DNA of 15,486 nucleotides from Fusobacterium sp. (GCF_019012925.1 NZ_JAGIRL010000012.1:1-15486); one strand, 5' to 3'; shown: positions 1 to 6,992, numbered from the stretch's first letter. Translations and numbers: made by a program. The notes: generated from the letters alone by a model not told the origin.

Positions 1-132
1 CGTTCAATCTATTTAACTCAGTAAAATTTACTGATAATTTACACCAATTTATTGTTGTGTTTGCATTTATTGTCTTTCTCTATTCTGTTGCTAATGTCCT
101 TAACATTATTTTGTCTCGCTTTCTCGCGGACA
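1..132 (-). other. Structured non-coding leader, probably pre-16S rRNA leader (partial)
   Basis: Downstream of the minus-strand promoter no reading frame of useful length is seen up to the edge. Just after the expected start the transcript can fold a hairpin at 111-133: arms TTGTC/GACAA and CGC/GCG around a GAGAAA loop with one bulged base. It has no following U tract, so it is not a terminator. A GTC-CGC/GCG-GAC type hairpin directly behind the promoter resembles rRNA leaders of low-GC bacteria as I remember them. A second inverted repeat (TCAGTAA/TTACTGA, 18-34) lies near the edge. No clear boxA was recognised. Confidence 0.4.
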
Positions 133-138
133 AGATAT

Positions 139-167
139 ATACTATCACACATTTAATAATACGTCAA
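139..167 (-). promoter_or_regulatory. Strong sigma-70 type promoter, probably of an rRNA operon
   Basis: Read on the minus strand there is a TTGACG -35 element (162-167), a 17-base spacer and a TAGTAT -10 element (139-144), followed by further TATAT. Transcription would start near 131-132 and run off the left edge. The near-consensus elements and the structured, non-coding leader that follows are typical of rRNA P1 promoters. The rRNA gene itself is outside the window, so this is inference; a tRNA operon promoter is the main alternative. Confidence 0.55.
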
Positions 168-210
168 TACTTTTTTATAATTTTTTATTAATTTTGTCAA
201 AAAATAATTT

Positions 211-242
211 ATCACCACTCAATAGCAACATTGAATGGTGAT
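211..242 (-). terminator. Hairpin terminator after manA
   Basis: The 13-base arms 211-223 and 230-242 (ATCACC..CAAT / ATTG..GGTGAT) pair with a single imperfect position around a 6-base loop. On the minus strand the stem is followed after a few A/T bases by TTTTTT (201-206 region); on the plus strand it is followed directly by TTTTTT (242-247). It can therefore end manA transcription before the downstream rRNA-type promoter and may also work from the other side. Confidence 0.6.
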
Positions 243-249
243 TTTTTCT

Positions 250-1218
250 CTATAAATATGATTTTAAAATTTCAACTTTTCCAACAATTTGAGTTTTTAA
301 TCCAGCTGGTATTAAATATGTATCTCCTTTATTTATTGAGTATGATATATCATTACATAGAATCTCTCCACTACCATCTAAAATAGAAAGTATCTTAAAA
401 TTCTCATTAGTTTCATCTTCAAAAATTCCATCTACAATGTATTTATCTACATTAAAATACTTTCCTCTAACTAGCTCCTCTTTTTCAGCTCCAACCAATC
501 TTATTTTTTGTCTATTTGCTGAACTTGTTATCCCTACTTTTTTATCAAAATCTATAACATCTAAAGCTTTATCTATGTGTAATTCTCTAAATTTTCCATC
601 AACTAATCTATCAAAATCATAAATTCTATATGTTGTATCAGAATTTTGTTGAACTTCACAAATTAAAATCGATCCCTCTAGTGTTGCATGAACTACTCCT
701 GGCAATAAATTTATAAAATCTCCCTTTTTCACTTTTACTGTATTAAATAAGTTATCAAAATCTTTTTTATCCACTTTTTCTTTAAATTGTTGCTTAGTAA
801 CTCCATCTTTTATCCCTAAAATAAGTGTAGCATCTTCACTAGCTTCCATTACATACCAACATTCACTCTTTCCAAACTCACCCTCTACTCTTAAAGCATA
901 CTCATCACTTGGATGAACTTGTACTGATAATCTATCATTTATATCTAAATATTTTATCAATAGAGGAAACTCCCCTTTAAATTTTTCACAAATCTCTCTT
1001 CCTAGGATCTCAGCTTTTTTACTCTCAATAACTTCTATCAAAGTTTTTCCAGCATACTCACCATTCTCTATATAAGATAAACCACCCTTATGTGAGCTTA
1101 CTTCCCAAGATTCTCCATAAAGATTATCATCTGGTAAAGTCATATTTAAAATGGTATTAAATTTTCTTCCACCCCAAACTTTTTTTACTAATGTCTTCTT
1201 AAATTTTAACGGATACAT
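250..1218 (-). CDS. manA: Mannose-6-phosphate isomerase, class I
   Basis: This cytoplasmic zinc enzyme interconverts mannose 6-phosphate and fructose 6-phosphate, linking mannose use to glycolysis and to GDP-mannose synthesis. At 322 residues it matches the short form of class I isomerase common in low-GC bacteria. The cupin metal site is visible: Gln100 and His102 in the SVQVHPSDE motif, Glu119 in KSECWYV and His177 in GVVHATL. Arg198 in TTYRIYDFDR matches the conserved active-site arginine. The N-terminal KKVWGGRKF and GESWEVS blocks are also typical. The ATG at 1216-1218 is preceded by GAGGAGGAAGTT, an excellent ribosome binding site. It is transcribed divergently from galM, another sugar enzyme, across 120 bases. 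A hairpin terminator follows at 211-242. Its own promoter is not clear to me. Confidence 0.95.
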   Translation of the reverse strand: MYPLKFKKTLVKKVWGGRKFNTILNMTLPDDNLYGESWEVSSHKGGLSYIENGEYAGKTLIEVIESKKAEILGREICEKFKGEFPLLIKYLDINDRLSVQVHPSDEYALRVEGEFGKSECWYVMEASEDATLILGIKDGVTKQQFKEKVDKKDFDNLFNTVKVKKGDFINLLPGVVHATLEGSILICEVQQNSDTTYRIYDFDRLVDGKFRELHIDKALDVIDFDKKVGITSSANRQKIRLVGAEKEELVRGKYFNVDKYIVDGIFEDETNENFKILSILDGSGEILCNDISYSINKGDTYLIPAGLKTQIVGKVEILKSYL

Positions 1219-1298
1219 AACTTCCTCCTCTACTTCTTTCTTTAGATTTTACAACTTATCTCCATTTTTTTCTACTAATTATTTTAACTTATTACTTT

Positions 1299-1320
1299 TT
1301 TTAGCTTTATATGCTAAAAT
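1299..1320 (+). promoter_or_regulatory. galM extended -10 promoter inside a 21-base inverted repeat
   Basis: An extended -10 element TGCTAAAAT (1312-1320) lies 8 bases before the galM ribosome binding site; a weak -35 candidate TTACTT sits at 1292-1297 with a 17-base spacer. The same stretch forms a perfect inverted repeat, TTTTAGC (1299-1305) and GCTAAAA (1313-1319) with a 7-base centre. Overlap of such a symmetric site with the -10 suggests an operator, but no regulator is known from this window. Confidence 0.4.
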
Positions 1321-1338
1321 AGTAAATGAGGTGAGATT

Positions 1339-2373
1339 ATGGAAATAAAAGTTAGAAATTGGGGAACTACTAGAAATAATGAAGAGGTTTTTATGTATAC
1401 CCTAAAAAATGAATTTATGGAAGTGGAAATTTTAAATTATGGGGGAGTTATTAGAAAAATAACTGTTCCTGATAAAAATGGTATCATGGAAAATGTTGTT
1501 CTAAACCTTCCTTCAATAGAAGATTATGAAAAAAGATCTCCTTATTTCGGTTCTTTAATCGGTAGAAATGCTGGTAGAATTGGAAACGCTACTCTTAAAT
1601 TAAATGGAGAAATTTTTAATTTAAATAAAAACTCTGGTAACAATAATCTTCATGGTGGAATAGATAATTTTGGTCATAAAATATGGAATGTAGAGATTTT
1701 AGAAAATTTTTTAGGACTTAAACTATCTTTAGAAAGTCCTCATCTAGAAGAAGGATTTCCTGGTAATGTAAAAATTGAAGTTAACTATATTCTTAAGGAT
1801 AACCAACTGATAATTGAGTATCATGGTACTTCTGATAGACCAACATACTTAAATCTTACTAATCACACTTACTTCAATCTAAGTGGAGATTTTAAAAGAG
1901 ATATTAGTGATGAGTATCTTCAACTAGACTGTAACCAATTTATAGCTGTTAATGAAGAGACTCTACCTGTTGAAATAAAAAATGTAGAACACACTGCCTT
2001 TGACTTTAGAGAGCCTGTTCTTTTATCTTCAGCACTAAACTCTAATGACGAACAGATAAAAATTGTAAATTCAGGTTTAGATCATCCATTTATACTTGAC
2101 CACGAAAAAACTAAAGCTATCTTTTTAGAAGATAAAATCTCTGGAAGAAGTTTGGAAGTAGTGACTGACCAACCTGCTGTTGTAATCTATTCAGGAAACT
2201 ATCTGTATGAGGTTGGAAATTTAAATAGTGACACTATCTGTAAAAAACATATGGGAATCTGTTTTGAAACACAAAACTATGCTGATGCTCTTAATTTTTT
2301 ACCAGATAAGGCTATTATAACTACACCTGAAAAACCATATATACAAAAAACTAAATTTATTTTTTCTAAATAA
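1339..2373 (+). CDS. galM: Aldose 1-epimerase (mutarotase)
   Basis: It converts the alpha and beta anomers of galactose, glucose and related aldoses in the cytoplasm. The 344-residue length is normal. Family landmarks are present in order: LKNEFMEVEILNYGG near residue 22, GRNAGRI near 75, the NNLHGG loop with His105, the LTNHTYFNLSG block with the catalytic acid His176, GLDHPF near 250 and the catalytic base Glu310 in GICFETQNYADALN. The start at 1339 follows GAGGTGAG; an inner ATG at 1393 also has a GAGG ahead of it, but starting there would cut off the conserved N-terminal strand, so 1339 is preferred. The lysO pair begins 29 bases downstream without an obvious terminator, so readthrough is likely. 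There is no galK or galT nearby. Confidence 0.95.
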   Translation: MEIKVRNWGTTRNNEEVFMYTLKNEFMEVEILNYGGVIRKITVPDKNGIMENVVLNLPSIEDYEKRSPYFGSLIGRNAGRIGNATLKLNGEIFNLNKNSGNNNLHGGIDNFGHKIWNVEILENFLGLKLSLESPHLEEGFPGNVKIEVNYILKDNQLIIEYHGTSDRPTYLNLTNHTYFNLSGDFKRDISDEYLQLDCNQFIAVNEETLPVEIKNVEHTAFDFREPVLLSSALNSNDEQIKIVNSGLDHPFILDHEKTKAIFLEDKISGRSLEVVTDQPAVVIYSGNYLYEVGNLNSDTICKKHMGICFETQNYADALNFLPDKAIITTPEKPYIQKTKFIFSK

Positions 2374-2402
2374 TTTAATAAAAGCATAGGAGGGGAAAGA
2401 GT

Positions 2403-2678
2403 ATGCAAACTATTATTTTGTATGTTATCATTATTTTAATCGGTTTTTTCATTGCTAAAAAAAAGATAATCCCTGAAAATTTAAAAAGTAAGGTTTCACA
2501 TTTTCAAACGGGATCTCTATTCTTTTTACTTGGATTTATGGGATACAAGATTGGTGCCAATGATGATATTATAAATAATTTATCTCAGTTAGGAATTCAA
2601 GCTATTATTATTACTGCTTTTGCTATTATATTCAGTATCTTGATTGTCTTTATTATATATAGAGGAGGTAGAGGATAA
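2403..2678 (+). CDS. LysO family transporter, N-terminal half as a separate protein
   Basis: This 91-residue membrane protein corresponds to the first part of LysO (YbjE, formerly DUF340), the inner-membrane lysine exporter that in E. coli is a single chain of about 300 residues. Three hydrophobic segments are visible (about 2-18, 37-52 and 66-87). The segment GYKIGANDDI near residue 47 resembles GIDIGNNDEV in the next protein, suggesting an internal duplication in the family. GGAGGGGAAAGAGT precedes the ATG. The stop overlaps the start of the next gene by one base (TAATG), which indicates translational coupling and a two-subunit transporter. The terminal residues RGGRG are encoded by the purine-rich ribosome binding site of that gene. 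The assignment rests on motif memory and on the neighbour. Confidence 0.8.
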   Translation: MQTIILYVIIILIGFFIAKKKIIPENLKSKVSHFQTGSLFFLLGFMGYKIGANDDIINNLSQLGIQAIIITAFAIIFSILIVFIIYRGGRG

Positions 2679-3280
2679 TGTTAGGTATTATTCTTTCTGT
2701 TATAATTGGTGTTATTGGTGGACTATTTTTTAAAAACACTTATATTTTAGAAAATGTTGATTTTTTAATTAGTTTCGGTTTATGTCTTTTACTATTCTTT
2801 GTAGGAATTGATATTGGAAATAATGATGAGGTTTTTAAACATCTACAAAATATAAGTAAAAAAATACTATTTTTACCTTTTATTACCATAATAGGTTCTC
2901 TTATTGGTGGTGCTATTGCTTCATATTTTATAGAACTATCTCTTGGAGAGAGTGTTGCTATCTCCTCTGGTATGGGTTGGTATTCATTTTCAGCTATTGA
3001 ACTTTCCAAAATTGATGCACATTTGGGAGGAGTTGCCTTTCTTTCAAACGTTTTTAGAGAGCTGTGTTCTATTTTATTGATACCTATTATTGCAAAAAAA
3101 ATAGGATCATATGAATCTGTAGCAACAGCTGGAGCCACTGCAATGGACTCTGTCTTACCTGTAATCAATAAAAGTAATCCACCAGATGTTTCAATCATAG
3201 CTTTTTACTCGGGATTGGTTATAACAATCGTTGTCCCAATACTTGTCCCTACTATGATTTCTCTATTTTCTTTGACTTAA
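2678..3280 (+). CDS. lysO: Lysine exporter LysO family protein, C-terminal half
   Basis: This 200-residue protein is almost entirely membrane embedded and matches the C-terminal core of the LysO/YbjE family, which exports L-lysine and toxic lysine analogues. Family landmarks are the GIDIGNNDEV segment near residue 43, the SSGMGWYSFSAIELSK block near 95, the following FLSNVFRELCSILLIP helix near 125 with a charged Arg-Glu pair inside the membrane, and GATAMDSVLPV near 152. Charged residues within otherwise hydrophobic helices are characteristic of this family. Together with the overlapping upstream protein it would make up one full-length LysO. The ribosome binding site AGAGGAGGTAGAGG lies inside the upstream gene. 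No lysine riboswitch was found before the pair, and no clear terminator follows. Substrate is inferred from the family only. Confidence 0.88.
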   Translation: MLGIILSVIIGVIGGLFFKNTYILENVDFLISFGLCLLLFFVGIDIGNNDEVFKHLQNISKKILFLPFITIIGSLIGGAIASYFIELSLGESVAISSGMGWYSFSAIELSKIDAHLGGVAFLSNVFRELCSILLIPIIAKKIGSYESVATAGATAMDSVLPVINKSNPPDVSIIAFYSGLVITIVVPILVPTMISLFSLT

Positions 3281-3309
3281 TTTTTTAAAAATATGACCTT
3301 TGATAAAAG

Positions 3310-3338
3310 TTGACAATTTTACTAAAAAATGTTAAGAT
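3310..3338 (+). promoter_or_regulatory. Consensus sigma-70 promoter for the small protein and DJ-1 genes
   Basis: TTGACA (3310-3315), a 17-base spacer and TAAGAT (3333-3338) form a near-perfect promoter. Transcription would begin near 3345, giving a leader of about 34 bases up to the ATG at 3379. Its strength suggests constitutive, fairly high expression. Confidence 0.75.
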
Positions 3339-3378
3339 ATTTGCATACTAGAAATTAAATTTTATGAGGTGAATAAAT

Positions 3379-3639
3379 ATGTCAATTTTTGAAACATGGG
3401 AAGAAAATCTTTATGATTCTACATTTGATACTGTATTTGAGGCCCTTGTTGATGAGTATAAAAAAGGTCTTATTACTGTTGAGGAACTAAAAGTAAACAT
3501 TGAAGAACAGCAACAAGTTTTACTTAACGCTTTCTTTGAAGGAGAGACAAAATCAGCTTACTGTAATGCTGTTGTTGATGCTCACCAATATGTTCTTGCT
3601 TTAATTAATCAAGGTAAACTTATTGTTGAAAATAATTAG
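3379..3639 (+). CDS. Small acidic protein of unknown function
   Basis: I do not recognise this 86-residue protein. It lacks a signal peptide or membrane segment and looks almost wholly helical and acidic, with a glutamate/glutamine-rich middle (EELKVNIEEQQQVLL, residues 35-49) and a single cysteine in AYCNAVVDAHQYV near residue 61. Such a profile fits a small cytoplasmic helical bundle or an adaptor protein. It is real by several signs: a consensus promoter directly upstream, a GAGGTGA ribosome binding site 8 bases before the ATG, and codon use like the neighbours. It ends 14 bases before the DJ-1 family gene and shares its transcript, so a role linked to that protein is possible but is inference. 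Confidence 0.75.
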   Translation: MSIFETWEENLYDSTFDTVFEALVDEYKKGLITVEELKVNIEEQQQVLLNAFFEGETKSAYCNAVVDAHQYVLALINQGKLIVENN

Positions 3640-3653
3640 GAGGCTTATATATT

Positions 3654-4202
3654 ATGTCTAAAAAAGTTTATGTTCTTTTGGCGGATGGATTTGAACTTAT
3701 TGAAGCTATGACACCTGTTGACGTTTTGAGAAGAGGAGGAGCAGACGTTGTTACTGTCTCTATTTCTAATTCTAAAGAAGTAGTCTCAGCTCAAAAGGTA
3801 ACTGTTATAAGTGATACTACTATATTTGAAAATGAGATACTTGATGGAGATATGCTTATCCTACCTGGAGGTTACCCTGGATATGTTAATTTAGGTAATT
3901 CTGCAGAAGTTGGAAAGATTGTAAAATTCTATCAAGAAAATAACAAATTTATTGGAGCTATCTGTGGTGGACCAACTGTTCTTGCTAAGAACGGAATTTT
4001 CAAAGGAAAGAGAGTTACTTGTCACTCTTCTGTTGTTGAAGAGATGGAGGGTTATATCTGTACTAAAGAAAATACTCAGATTGATTCTAACTTAATCACT
4101 GGTATGGGTGCTGGTTTAGCTCTTGATTTCGCACTTGCTCTTGCAAATAAAATCTTTGACGAGGAGATTATATCAAAGATTAAAAAGGGCATGGAGTTAT
4201 AG
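3654..4202 (+). CDS. DJ-1/PfpI family protein
   Basis: This 182-residue cytoplasmic protein belongs to the DJ-1/YajL branch of the DJ-1/PfpI superfamily, which is linked to protection from oxidative and carbonyl stress; the exact activity of bacterial members is debated. The fold's key residues can be seen: Glu17 in DGFELIEAMTPVDVLRR, which tunes the reactive thiol; Cys104 at the nucleophile elbow GAICGGP; and His124 in VTCHSS. The PGGYPG loop near residue 71 is typical. The elbow reads CGGP instead of the usual CAAP/CAGP, a mild deviation. AGGAGG precedes the ATG by 11 bases. It is second in an operon with the small acidic protein and is followed by a strong terminator. Length and both ends look complete. 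Confidence 0.9.
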   Translation: MSKKVYVLLADGFELIEAMTPVDVLRRGGADVVTVSISNSKEVVSAQKVTVISDTTIFENEILDGDMLILPGGYPGYVNLGNSAEVGKIVKFYQENNKFIGAICGGPTVLAKNGIFKGKRVTCHSSVVEEMEGYICTKENTQIDSNLITGMGAGLALDFALALANKIFDEEIISKIKKGMEL

Positions 4203-4230
4203 TTTTATAGACATTATTAAATTATAAGTT

Positions 4231-4269
4231 AAGGATTAACTTCTAAAAATCAGAAGTTAATCCTTTTTT
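4231..4269 (+). terminator. Strong intrinsic terminator after the DJ-1 gene
   Basis: Perfect 14-base arms (4231-4244 and 4252-4265, AAGGATTAACTTCT and its complement) enclose a 7-base loop, followed by a run of T to 4269. It lies between the convergent DJ-1 gene and SGNH hydrolase gene; the A run on the other side is short, so it mainly serves the plus strand. Confidence 0.85.
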
Positions 4270-4274
4270 ACTTA

Positions 4275-4847
4275 TCAGATCAATTCATTTACTTTTTTAC
4301 TCAACTCTCCCCCACTTGCCTTTTTATTAAATATAGTATTATAAATTACATAGGCAGCTAAAGTTGATCCCAATTTAGAAGCATGCTTATCATCTTGATA
4401 ATATAACTCCTCTTCTGGATATTTATCAAAATATCTCCACCAAACTTCACCTACATTAGCTACATCTATTCCAAGTTTTTCCCCTACCTCTCTATATCCT
4501 TCACTTAACTCTATCTGCTTATCTCTCTCATTTTTTAACGTCCAAGTCATATATAAAAATGGTTTAGCTCCTGACATATTTATGAACTCTTTTATCTTTT
4601 TTACTGAGGTATACAAAATATCTTTATCAAATCCACTCTGTAGATGTTGTAAAACAATAATATCATAATTTCCATATAAAATATTAAATCTTGTTTCTGG
4701 TTCTTTAGAGTGATAATCCAGTCCTTTATAACCTCTGGCTAACATTGTTACATCTACATCAATATTATTCTCACTGCATATCTGTTTAAATAAATATGGT
4801 AAATCATTAAAAAAAGTGTGGCTATTTCCTATAAACAAAACTTTCAT
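4275..4847 (-). CDS. SGNH/GDSL-type hydrolase (DUF4886-like)
   Basis: This 190-residue protein has the N-terminal block FIGNSHTF with nucleophile Ser9, and a C-terminal DDKHAS block in which Asp152 and His155 would complete the catalytic triad (DxxH spacing). The DIIVLQ strand near residue 62 is also typical. SGNH hydrolases act as esterases or deacetylases on lipids, acylated sugars or peptides; the substrate here is unknown. The usual block III GxND is replaced by LQHLQSG, as in the DUF4886-like branch as I recall it. No signal peptide is seen: the chain starts MKVLFIGNS, so it should be cytoplasmic. AGGAGGTAGAG precedes the ATG. It stands alone behind the terminator of the dehydrogenase gene, so it probably depends on readthrough or a weak promoter. 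Confidence 0.82.
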   Translation of the reverse strand: MKVLFIGNSHTFFNDLPYLFKQICSENNIDVDVTMLARGYKGLDYHSKEPETRFNILYGNYDIIVLQHLQSGFDKDILYTSVKKIKEFINMSGAKPFLYMTWTLKNERDKQIELSEGYREVGEKLGIDVANVGEVWWRYFDKYPEEELYYQDDKHASKLGSTLAAYVIYNTIFNKKASGGELSKKVNELI

Positions 4848-4860
4848 CTCTACCTCCTAT

Positions 4861-4902
4861 TAAAAAAACCTCTCTTAATATTATACTACATTAAGAAAGG
4901 TT
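4861..4902 (-). terminator. Terminator of the dehydrogenase/AEC operon
   Basis: Arms 4867-4879 and 4890-4902 pair over 13 bases. On the minus strand the single non-Watson-Crick position is a G-U wobble, while on the plus strand it is a C-A mismatch, so the hairpin is built for minus-strand transcripts. It is followed by seven T. The 10-base loop on this strand holds TATAAT, directly before the SGNH gene. Confidence 0.75.
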
Positions 4903-4913
4903 TTATTCATATT

Positions 4914-5900
4914 TTATAATTTATTTGCACAATCTCCAGTTTCTAAATACTCTTGTAAATTTTCATATGATATTTCAATCATATTAGTTAATGCTTCATC
5001 TGTGTATGAACCTATATGTGGAGTTACTAAAACTTTTGGATATAGAGATAGTAGTTTTTCTACCTTTTCATCTATCGCTTTTCCTGTCATATCTTTAAAG
5101 AAAAACTCTTTTTCATTTGAAAATACATCAGTGGCAAATCCACCTATTTTTCCATTTTCCAATCCTTTTATTATATCTTCAACATTTTGAAGCTCTCCTC
5201 TGGCTGTATTGATTATAATAGCACCATCTTTTAAATTAGAGATGAACTCTCCTCCAATTAAGTTATCATTCTCTCCCTTTATGTATGGACAGTGTAATGT
5301 TATTATATCTGCAGTTCTATTTAACTCATCTAAACTTACATATTCTAATATTGATTTTGCCTCTTCATTAGGGTATAGATCATAAGCTATTACCTTTGCT
5401 CCTAGACCATGGAATAATTTAGCTGCTGTATAACCTATTTTTCCTGTTCCTATTACTCCAACTGTTAAATTTCTAATCTCTGGACTAAACATATACTCAT
5501 CTACAACAAAGTTCTTATCTCTTGTTCTATCTATCATATAGCTTCCTTTTCTTACTAAATTCATAGCAAAAGTTATTGCTAATTCAGCTATAGCATTTGG
5601 AGAGTATCTTGGTACTCTAGCCATTTTAAATCCCATCTCATAAGCTGCATCTAAATCTATATGATTATAACCAACTGTTCTAGTTAATAGGTATTTCACA
5701 CCAAAATTTTTCATTTTCTCTAAATTTTTTCTATTTGCTGGACAGTTCGCTCTTAACATTACAGCTTCGTGTCCTTCAATTAACTCAACATTTGTATCAT
5801 TCATTAACTCTTCAACTAAAGTTAACTCATATCCAAATTTATTTAATTTTTCAAAATAACTCTTCTCTACTTTTCTAACACCGTAACAGATTAATTTCAT
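4914..5900 (-). CDS. D-2-hydroxyacid dehydrogenase (D-lactate dehydrogenase-like)
   Basis: An NAD-dependent enzyme reducing 2-oxoacids to D-2-hydroxyacids, most likely pyruvate to D-lactate or a branched 2-oxoacid such as 2-oxoisocaproate. The 328 residues contain the substrate-domain YSPNAIAELA motif (Tyr99), which marks the D-LDH/D-HicDH branch; the nucleotide-binding GTGKIG at 151-156 with Asp174 at the end of the second strand, favouring NADH over NADPH; catalytic Arg234 in NTARGE; the acidic partner in DVFSNEKE (Glu263 or Glu265); and catalytic His295 in TPHIGSYT. AAGGAGGAAAA precedes the ATG. The AEC carrier gene lies 17 bases upstream on the same strand, so both form an operon that ends at the hairpin 4867-4902. 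The pairing suggests that the carrier moves the enzyme's substrate or product. Lactate versus other hydroxyacids cannot be settled by sequence alone. Confidence 0.9.
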   Translation of the reverse strand: MKLICYGVRKVEKSYFEKLNKFGYELTLVEELMNDTNVELIEGHEAVMLRANCPANRKNLEKMKNFGVKYLLTRTVGYNHIDLDAAYEMGFKMARVPRYSPNAIAELAITFAMNLVRKGSYMIDRTRDKNFVVDEYMFSPEIRNLTVGVIGTGKIGYTAAKLFHGLGAKVIAYDLYPNEEAKSILEYVSLDELNRTADIITLHCPYIKGENDNLIGGEFISNLKDGAIIINTARGELQNVEDIIKGLENGKIGGFATDVFSNEKEFFFKDMTGKAIDEKVEKLLSLYPKVLVTPHIGSYTDEALTNMIEISYENLQEYLETGDCANKL

Positions 5901-5917
5901 TTTTCCTCCTTACATAC

Positions 5918-6961
5918 TTACATAAATATATTTAAAGATTTGATTATTTCTAATACTACTATCCAAAGTGGCATACAGATTACACTAAATATTGTTGAAA
6001 GTAGTGAACAGTTAGATGTCAATACTGATTCTTTATCAAATTTTATTGCATATGCTGCTGCTACTGTAGCAGTTGGAGTTGCCATCATTATAATTACAGA
6101 AGCTAACCCAACAAATGAAATTGGTAAAATTTTTGTAACTGTTAGGATATATAATGCAGCTAAGTTAATAAATGGAACTATTAAAACTTTGAAGAAACTG
6201 TATATCCATGAATCTTTTGATGAAATTGCTTGAGCTAATGAGATATCTGCTAACTTAGCTCCTATTGCAAGCCAAGCTAATGGAGAAGCTAAAGCTGCTA
6301 AATAAGTCATTGGTTTAAATAACCAAAATGCTGTTTTATCTATTCTTAAGAAAGCATATGTTTTTTCACCAATCATAACTTGTGGTAAAGAATCTTGGAA
6401 TATCCATATGAACATTCCTATAAATGTTGCTAACACAATTGAGTTTAAAAACATCTGCTTAATATTACTTTTGTTAGCTTTTATTCCTGACATCTTTATG
6501 TAAGCATATGAGTATAGGAAAACTCTATAAGCTATATTAAATATTGATGCATACATTACTCCTGTTTTTCCATAAACAGCAGCTATGATAGGAATACCAA
6601 AAAAAGTTGTCGATCCAAATGTTGTCAATACTTCTAAAACTACTTTTTTATCTCCGTCATATTTTATATATAATAGTTTAGTAGCAAATATTAAGATTAT
6701 ATAGATTGCAAATCCCCAAATTAATAGGTTTATTCCCTGCATTAAGCTCTCTTTATTGATATCCTGCATAAATGCATTAAAAGCTAATGCTGGTAATGAA
6801 GCTGATAATATAACATCTGTTAATATCTTAGCAGTGCTATCTTTAAAAATCTCTTTTCTTCTAAGATAAAATCCAAATAAAATAATTAAAACTGATGATG
6901 ATATCGCTCCTACGATACTGTTGTTTTTTAAAATTCCGCTTAAAATCTCACTAAAATTCAT
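5918..6961 (-). CDS. AEC family transporter (auxin efflux carrier/malate permease-like)
   Basis: This polytopic inner-membrane protein of 347 residues shows about ten hydrophobic segments in two halves separated by a more polar middle, as in the AEC family (MleP, MdcF and plant PIN relatives), which carries organic acids such as malate, malonate or lactate. Recognisable pieces are LTDVILSASLPALAFNAF near residue 47, FGSTTFFGIPIIAAVYG near 114 and the C-terminal MATPTATVAAAYA. The frame stays open to a TTG at 6973, but TTGGAGGAAATT is the ribosome binding site itself, so translation starts at the ATG 6959-6961. A promoter lies upstream at 6993-7021. It is co-transcribed with the hydroxyacid dehydrogenase and divergent from a CitA-type two-component system, the arrangement of malate/citrate uptake loci. 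Substrate is inferred. Confidence 0.9.
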   Translation of the reverse strand: MNFSEILSGILKNNSIVGAISSSVLIILFGFYLRRKEIFKDSTAKILTDVILSASLPALAFNAFMQDINKESLMQGINLLIWGFAIYIILIFATKLLYIKYDGDKKVVLEVLTTFGSTTFFGIPIIAAVYGKTGVMYASIFNIAYRVFLYSYAYIKMSGIKANKSNIKQMFLNSIVLATFIGMFIWIFQDSLPQVMIGEKTYAFLRIDKTAFWLFKPMTYLAALASPLAWLAIGAKLADISLAQAISSKDSWIYSFFKVLIVPFINLAALYILTVTKILPISFVGLASVIIMMATPTATVAAAYAIKFDKESVLTSNCSLLSTIFSVICMPLWIVVLEIIKSLNIFM

Positions 6962-6992
6962 AATTTCCTCCAATTATTTTGTTCTTAATAAT

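Noticed and set aside
111..133. Leader hairpin as an intrinsic terminator
   Set aside because: In the direction of transcription it is followed by AATAATG and not by a U run.
2374..2402. Lysine riboswitch before the LysO pair
   Set aside because: The gap of 29 bases holds only a ribosome binding site; a lysine riboswitch needs well over 150 bases.
2740..3198. A 152-codon open frame on the minus strand opposite the large LysO subunit
   Set aside because: It lies wholly within a well-supported membrane protein gene, has no ribosome binding site of note and its translation resembles no family. It is a shadow of the coding strand's composition.
6962..6973. TTG start that would lengthen the AEC transporter by four residues
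   Set aside because: The extra codons are the ribosome binding site GGAGGAAATT of the ATG at 6961. The same reasoning removes the TTG at 12947 for the DUF374 protein.
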